A stretch of DNA of 49,231 nt, taken from positions 1-49,231 of the forward strand of contig NZ_MUJY01000171.1 of NCBI RefSeq assembly GCF_002286785.1, given 5' to 3'. This stretch comes from Pseudomonas sp. PIC25 (GTDB lineage Bacteria > Pseudomonadota > Gammaproteobacteria > Pseudomonadales > Pseudomonadaceae). The notes below the pieces were generated by a model that was not told the DNA's origin, searched no databases, and was given only the letters and a program-made list of their open reading frames with translations. The position numbers and the translations under genes were made by a program. Below, piece after piece: positions 45,679 through 49,231 of this stretch. Each line of letters starts with the position of its first letter. Within the stretch, counting starts at the first letter, position 1.

Positions 45679-46149
45679 ATGCCTCATCCCAATGCCGAGC
45701 TGATTACCCGTTTCTACCAGGCTTTCCAGCGTCTGGATGCCGACGCCATGGCGGCTTGTTATGACGAGGACGTGCATTTCAGCGATCCGGTATTCCAAGA
45801 CCTGCGTGGGCGCGACGCTGGCGATATGTGGAGGATGCTGACGCGCCGGGCGAAGGGGTTCTCGCTGAGCTTCGAGGATGTGCAGGCGGACGGCCGCCAG
45901 GGCAGCGCTTGCTGGGTGGCGCGTTACACCTTTGCGGCGACGGGGCGTCCAGTGGTGAATCGCATACAGGCGCGTTTCGTGTTCCGCGACGGAAAGATCG
46001 TCGAACACCGCGACAGCTTCGATTTGTGGGGATGGGCGCGGCAGGCGCTGGGGCTGAAAGGCTGGTTGCTGGGCTGGCTGCCGCCGGTGCAGGCAGCGAT
46101 CCGCCGCCAGGCTCAGCAAGGTCTGGCGGCGTTCAAGGCGGGGCGCTGA
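45679..46149 (+). CDS. SnoaL-like/NTF2-fold protein
   Basis: This encodes 156 residues starting MPHPNAELITRFYQAFQRLD. It has the SnoaL/NTF2 cone fold: 'DADAMAACYDEDVHFSDPVF', 'RGRDAGDMWRMLTRRAKGFS', 'NRIQARFVFRDGKIVEHRDS' and 'FDLWGWARQALGLKGWLLGW'. AAGGA precedes the ATG. These act as small ligand-binding proteins or isomerases; the substrate is unknown. It is probably the target of the divergent AraC-type regulator (111-bp gap). Confidence 0.82.
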   Translation: MPHPNAELITRFYQAFQRLDADAMAACYDEDVHFSDPVFQDLRGRDAGDMWRMLTRRAKGFSLSFEDVQADGRQGSACWVARYTFAATGRPVVNRIQARFVFRDGKIVEHRDSFDLWGWARQALGLKGWLLGWLPPVQAAIRRQAQQGLAAFKAGR

Positions 46150-46150
46150 C

Positions 46151-46639
46151 TCAGTCTGCGGTGGCTTCGAAACGGCCGGCGGCGCGGTTCTTCTTGACCT
46201 TGCCGGCTTCGAAGATGCGGCCGCTCATGGCCACGTAGATGCCGTCGGGCAGGCACTGCAGGGCACCGATGGCCACGCCGAGGTTGAACGGGGCGTCGGT
46301 GAGGCGCATGCGGGCCGGCTGCATGGCGCCTGTGAACAGGATCACCTTGCCGGGAATGTCCTTGAGCACTTCGGCCGTGTTGGTCATGGTGTCGGTGCCG
46401 TGGGTGATCAGGATGTGCCTGGCCGGGCAGGCGGCGACTTTCTCGCGGATCAGGGCGCGATCTTCGTCGGTCAGCTCCAGGCTGTCTTTCTTCAGCAGGC
46501 TCTCCACCTGGAAGTCGAACGTCACGCCGGCTTCCTGGAGAATCTGCGGTGCCATGGGATCGCCGATCTTGAAGTCGGAAAGGGCGTCGTAATACACCTT
46601 GTCGAAGGTGCCGCCGGTGGTGAAGATCTGAATATTCAT
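46151..46639 (-). CDS. single-domain asparaginase-like protein
   Basis: This encodes 162 residues, half the usual 330 of type I/II L-asparaginases. It has the N-terminal catalytic motifs 'IQIFTTGGTFDKVYYDALSD' (first Thr) and 'ILITHGTDTMTNTAEVL' (second Thr, Asp), then 'KVILFTGAMQPARMRLTDAP' and 'FNLGVAIGALQCLPDGIYVA'. The C-terminal domain that completes the intersubunit site is missing, but the reading frame ends naturally at 'FEATAD'. Activity is therefore uncertain. GGGAGCCTCAC precedes the ATG at 46639. It converges with the SnoaL gene 2 bp away. Confidence 0.82.
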   Translation of the reverse strand: MNIQIFTTGGTFDKVYYDALSDFKIGDPMAPQILQEAGVTFDFQVESLLKKDSLELTDEDRALIREKVAACPARHILITHGTDTMTNTAEVLKDIPGKVILFTGAMQPARMRLTDAPFNLGVAIGALQCLPDGIYVAMSGRIFEAGKVKKNRAAGRFEATAD

Positions 46640-46719
46640 GTGAGGCTCCCATTTCCCAGATAGCGGCTTGTGGCCGTGCCGCGGATTATTGCCTAAGCTC
46701 GCCGGCGACTCCATGCAGG

Positions 46720-46872
46720 ATGCGCTACATGATCACCCTGGTTCAGTTGCCGGCCGGTTTCTCCCTGGCCATTCCCGGCTCTTCGTGCAAGAGCAGCTTG
46801 GCGTTCCGATTGAAGACGATGTCCGACACGAATAAGGCACCGCGGGTTCCGACGATGAGGACGCCCCGTTGA
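46720..46872 (+). CDS. possible 50-residue leader ORF overlapping the GIY-YIG start
   Basis: Reads [20 protein letters not shown] and ends with '...VPTMRTPR' at TGA (46870-46872), which overlaps the TTG start of the GIY-YIG gene (46869). AGGATG precedes the ATG but no family is recognised, and the peptide is short and composition is unremarkable. It might couple translation of the downstream gene or be chance. Confidence 0.25.
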   Translation: MRYMITLVQLPAGFSLAIPGSSCKSSLAFRLKTMSDTNKAPRVPTMRTPR

Positions 46873-47168
46873 CCGCCGCGCCGCCCAAACCCTGGTTCGT
46901 CTATCTGGTGCGGGCCGAGAACAGTGCGCTCTATTGCGGTATCAGCGACGACCCGCTGCGACGCTTCGAGCAGCACCGCAGCGGCAAGGGTGCGCGTTTC
47001 TTCCATTCCAGCCCGGCCCAGGCGCTGGTCTATGTCGAGGCCTGCGCCGACAAGGGCGATGCCTTGCGCCGTGAGCGGGCGATCAAGCAACTGTCGAAGA
47101 AGGCCAAGGAAGCCCTGGTGCTGGCCGGTGGCGTCATGGCCCTGGCTGATAGTCCTGTATCAGGCTGA
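46869..47168 (+). CDS. GIY-YIG nuclease superfamily protein (YhbQ-like)
   Basis: This encodes 99 residues from TTG 46869 with GAGG 8 nt upstream. '[20 protein letters not shown]' contains the GIY-YIG core (VYL..YCG), followed by the catalytic Arg in '[16 protein letters not shown]', '[20 protein letters not shown]' and '[12 protein letters not shown]'. These single-domain proteins resemble DNA-repair or recombination endonucleases of unknown role. An ATG would need to lie further downstream, so the TTG start is preferred. Confidence 0.85.
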   Translation: MTAAPPKPWFVYLVRAENSALYCGISDDPLRRFEQHRSGKGARFFHSSPAQALVYVEACADKGDALRRERAIKQLSKKAKEALVLAGGVMALADSPVSG

Positions 47169-47229
47169 ACGGGTAGGCCGGCGGCGGCCCGACGGTTAAG
47201 CTGGAGCTCTTTCACTGCGGAGTCCCGCC

Positions 47230-48165
47230 ATGCACGAGCTGATCCTGCACCACTACCCGACCTCGCCGTTCGCCGAAAAGGCCCGCCTGATGCTGGGCTT
47301 CAAGCAGTTGTCCTGGCGTTCGGTGCTGATCCCGCCAGTGATGCCCAAGCCTGATCTCACCGCGTTGACTGGCGGCTACCGCAAGACCCCCGTGTTGCAG
47401 GTAGGCGCCGATATCTACTGCGACACCGCGCTGATCGCCCGTCGCCTGGAGGCAGAGAAGGCGACCCCGGCCCTGTTCCCGGAAGGGCAGGAATTCAATG
47501 TCGCCACTGTCGCCCAATGGGCCGACTCGCTGGTGTTCCAGCATGCGGTGAGCCTGGTGTTCCAGCCGGAATCCATCGCCCTGCGCTTCGGCAAGCTGCC
47601 GCCGGAGGCGATCAAGGGCTTCCTCGCCGACCGCGCCGCGTTGTTCAGCGGCGGTAGCACCAGCCGCCTGCCGTTGGAGCAGGCCAAGCACCAGTGGCCT
47701 ACGATCATGGCCCGGGTCGAGCAGCAGTTGTCGCGGGAGGCCGGCGACTTCCTGTTCGGCGAACCATCTTTGGCCGACATCTCCCTGGCGCATTCGCTGT
47801 GGTTCCTCAAGGGCACGCCGATCACCGCGCCGCTGGTGGATGCCTATCCTGCTGTAGCCGCCTGGCTCGGCCGGGTGCTTGGGTTCGGTCACGGCTCGCA
47901 CAGCGAGCTGGCCTCGGCGGAGGCTATTGAGATCGCCCGTGCGGCGACCCCGGCCGCATTGCCTACGGAACAACTGCACGAGCCCAATGGCTTCGAGATC
48001 GGCCAGCGCGTGGCCATCTCCGCAATCGACTACGGCGTCGACCCGGTGGAAGGCGAATTGCTGTTCGCCGGTAGCGAGGAACTGATCCTGCGTCGCGAGG
48101 ACGAACGCGCGGGCGTGGTGCACGTGCACTTCCCGCGCATGGGCTTCCGGATCGAAGCGCGCTAG
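47230..48165 (+). CDS. glutathione S-transferase-like protein
   Basis: This encodes 311 residues. The thioredoxin-like N-domain has 'ELILHHYPTSPFAEKARLML' (Tyr/Ser region), 'PVMPKPDLTALTGGYRKTPV' (cis-Pro region) and 'YCDTALIARRLEAEKATPAL'. The all-helical C-domain follows (~95-230), with 'DFLFGEPSLADISLAHSLWF'. An extra ~80-residue tail ('NGFEIGQRVAISAIDYGVDP') is longer than ordinary GSTs and looks like a beta-rich add-on. Activity on a substrate is not shown. It ends at TAG (48163-48165), overlapping the opposite gene's stop. Confidence 0.85.
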   Translation: MHELILHHYPTSPFAEKARLMLGFKQLSWRSVLIPPVMPKPDLTALTGGYRKTPVLQVGADIYCDTALIARRLEAEKATPALFPEGQEFNVATVAQWADSLVFQHAVSLVFQPESIALRFGKLPPEAIKGFLADRAALFSGGSTSRLPLEQAKHQWPTIMARVEQQLSREAGDFLFGEPSLADISLAHSLWFLKGTPITAPLVDAYPAVAAWLGRVLGFGHGSHSELASAEAIEIARAATPAALPTEQLHEPNGFEIGQRVAISAIDYGVDPVEGELLFAGSEELILRREDERAGVVHVHFPRMGFRIEAR

Positions 48166-48989
48166 GGTGAGGTGGCGGCCGGGTGCAGCCTTGGCACCTG
48201 TGCCGCCAGTTCACGGAAATAGGCGATGCGCTCGTAGCAGAGCGTCAGTTCGCCGCTGATGCGGTTGTACCAGGCATCCGGGGCGCCGCAACTGGTCAGC
48301 CGCAGGGTCAGGTCGCGGGGCAGCGGGAAGCTGGTGCTGGCCTTTTCGGCGACCTTCTCCAACTCGCCGCTGGCCCGCACCCTGGTCAGCAGCTCTTCGC
48401 CATCGTCCAGGCTGGGCGGCGGCGGGTCATAGACGACTTGGATGCGATGGCGCACCGGCTCTTCCGCTGGGCGGCGGAAGTGTTCATGGAACCAGTTCAC
48501 CGCATGGCGGGCCTGCTGGTATTCGTCGGGGCAGAAGAAGGCGCGCTCGTCCGGCAGGCCGGTGGCTTCGATCATCCATTCCAGACGCACCGGATCGCTG
48601 CCGTAGGCCAGGCAGGCGATGTTGTAGAAGCGCTGGGCATCCAGGGCGTGGCTGTCCCACTCCCGGATTTCCTCATCCGGCCGTTTCGGCCGCTGCCACT
48701 CCACCCGCCAGTAGTCGGCGATGTCCAGCATCCGTTCGGGGAAGTCGGCCTCGCGCTGGCGTTCGTCGATCAGGAACAGCCCCATGAAACCCAACTGATC
48801 GGCGGCGTCTTCCTCGCGGCCGAGCACCGGCAGGCGCAGCTCGTTGATCAACAGGTGCCCCATTTCGTGGAACAGAGTGAACTCGGCGTTGGCAGTAACG
48901 AAGCGGAGTTCTTGCGGTGTCAGCGTCTGTTCCGGGCTGGCGGATACCAGCTCCGGCAGTAGGGCAATCAAGGCGATGAGGGCGCGCAT
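48162..48989 (-). CDS. DUF4344 putative metallopeptidase
   Basis: This encodes 275 residues with a signal peptide MRALIALIALLPELVSASPE and the zinc-peptidase motif HEMGH in 'FTLFHEMGHLLINELRLPVL'; the third ligand may be in 'REEDAADQLGFMGLFLIDER' (EEDAAD). 'RFYNIACLAYGSDPVRLEWM' and 'CPDEYQQARHAVNWFHEHF' follow. It is probably periplasmic. Its stop (48162-48164) interlocks with the GST stop in the tetranucleotide CTAG. It is preceded by the end of yejK/ndpA on the same strand, 13 bp away. Confidence 0.85.
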   Translation of the reverse strand: MRALIALIALLPELVSASPEQTLTPQELRFVTANAEFTLFHEMGHLLINELRLPVLGREEDAADQLGFMGLFLIDERQREADFPERMLDIADYWRVEWQRPKRPDEEIREWDSHALDAQRFYNIACLAYGSDPVRLEWMIEATGLPDERAFFCPDEYQQARHAVNWFHEHFRRPAEEPVRHRIQVVYDPPPPSLDDGEELLTRVRASGELEKVAEKASTSFPLPRDLTLRLTSCGAPDAWYNRISGELTLCYERIAYFRELAAQVPRLHPAATSP

Positions 48990-49002
48990 GCGGGCGTCCG
49001 GC

Positions 49003-49231
49003 TCAATCCTTGCGCCGCTTGAGCTGGTCGCGCAACTGGGTCGGCAGGTTACGGATGATCAGCGTGTCCTGCGCCTCGTCGTACTCGATCTTCGAACCCA
49101 GCAGATGCGCTTCGAAGCTGATCGACAGCCCTTCGGCGCGCCCGGTGAAGCGGCGGAACTGGCTCAGCGTGCGCTTGTCCGGCGGAATCTCCGGCGACAG
49201 GCCGTAATCCTTGTTGCGGATGTGCTCGTAG
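49003..49231 (-). CDS. YejK/NdpA nucleoid-associated protein, C-terminus (partial)
   Basis: About 75 C-terminal residues are visible: '[20 protein letters not shown]', '[20 protein letters not shown]' and '[20 protein letters not shown]'. These blocks match the end of YejK/NdpA (37 kDa nucleoid-associated) proteins. The rest lies beyond the right edge; the frame is open. Confidence 0.9.
   Translation of the reverse strand, partial: YEHIRNKDYGLSPEIPPDKRTLSQFRRFTGRAEGLSISFEAHLLGSKIEYDEAQDTLIIRNLPTQLRDQLKRRKD

Overview
The window looks like chromosome from a Pseudomonas species of the P. aeruginosa/P. citronellolis/P. nitroreducens side of the genus. The reasons are high GC with G/C-ending codons, Pseudomonas-type small families (DUF3509, DUF1244), BifA, DauBAR and FldP, and several gene blocks whose order I remember from P. 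aeruginosa (fol genes with FldP; class II aldolase to enoyl-CoA hydratase; leucine dehydrogenase with a 2-oxo acid dehydrogenase; bifA/sodB/argO/argP; dauBAR/rhlB/acyl-CoA ligase/esterase/amino-acid ABC transporter). The species is inferred, not proven. No tRNA, rRNA or CRISPR was seen.

Region 1 (1-2.1 kb) is a degraded accessory patch: the end of an IS30-type transposase, the tail of a REP-associated (RAYT) transposase, a broken FliA-like sigma factor, an AT-rich frameshifted polymorphic-toxin tail with an apparently intact immunity-like gene beside it, and another gene tail. Region 2 (2.1-9.6 kb) holds a glycolipid-binding-like protein, a DUF1244/HopJ pair, the pterin operon folM-folE-folX, and what looks like a light-sensing module: a MerR regulator of the cobalamin-independent LitR class, a PilZ-like protein and a short LOV photoreceptor. 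A perfect TATACA-N12-TGTATA dyad, the form I recall for class II LitR operators, lies upstream of folM. FldP flavodoxin and a DUF985 cupin follow.

Region 3 (9.6-11.5 kb) is an orphan HrpK-like type III secretion protein preceded by a perfect hrp box (GGAACC-N15-CCACTCA), so it is probably under HrpL although no secretion genes are nearby. Region 4 (11.5-21.7 kb) is catabolic: aldolase, alpha/beta hydrolase and DUF1569 overlapping in an operon; an SDR and an enoyl-CoA hydratase; a SirB1-like protein; then leucine dehydrogenase, E1-alpha, E1-beta and E2 of a branched-chain-type 2-oxo acid dehydrogenase without E3. REP-like repeats sit between several of these genes.

Region 5 (21.9-30.4 kb) has the c-di-GMP phosphodiesterase BifA, an AmtB transporter coupled to an unrecognised 217-residue protein, SodB, an ArgO-like exporter with an ACT-domain gene divergent from ArgP, and an extended SDR. 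Region 6 (30.4-39.8 kb, all minus strand) carries dauR-dauA-dauB for D-arginine catabolism, an RhlB-type helicase, a membrane dipeptidase, a cNMP-domain diguanylate cyclase, an acyl-CoA synthetase and a carboxylesterase.

Region 7 (39.8-44.5 kb) is a four-gene general amino-acid ABC transporter (aapJQMP) with a sigma-54-like promoter, structured leader, A-rich Hfq/Crc-like site and intercistronic hairpins. Region 8 (44.6-49.2 kb) has a GATase1/AraC regulator divergent from a SnoaL-like protein, a single-domain asparaginase-like protein, a GIY-YIG protein, a GST-like protein, a DUF4344 metallopeptidase and the end of a YejK/NdpA nucleoid protein.
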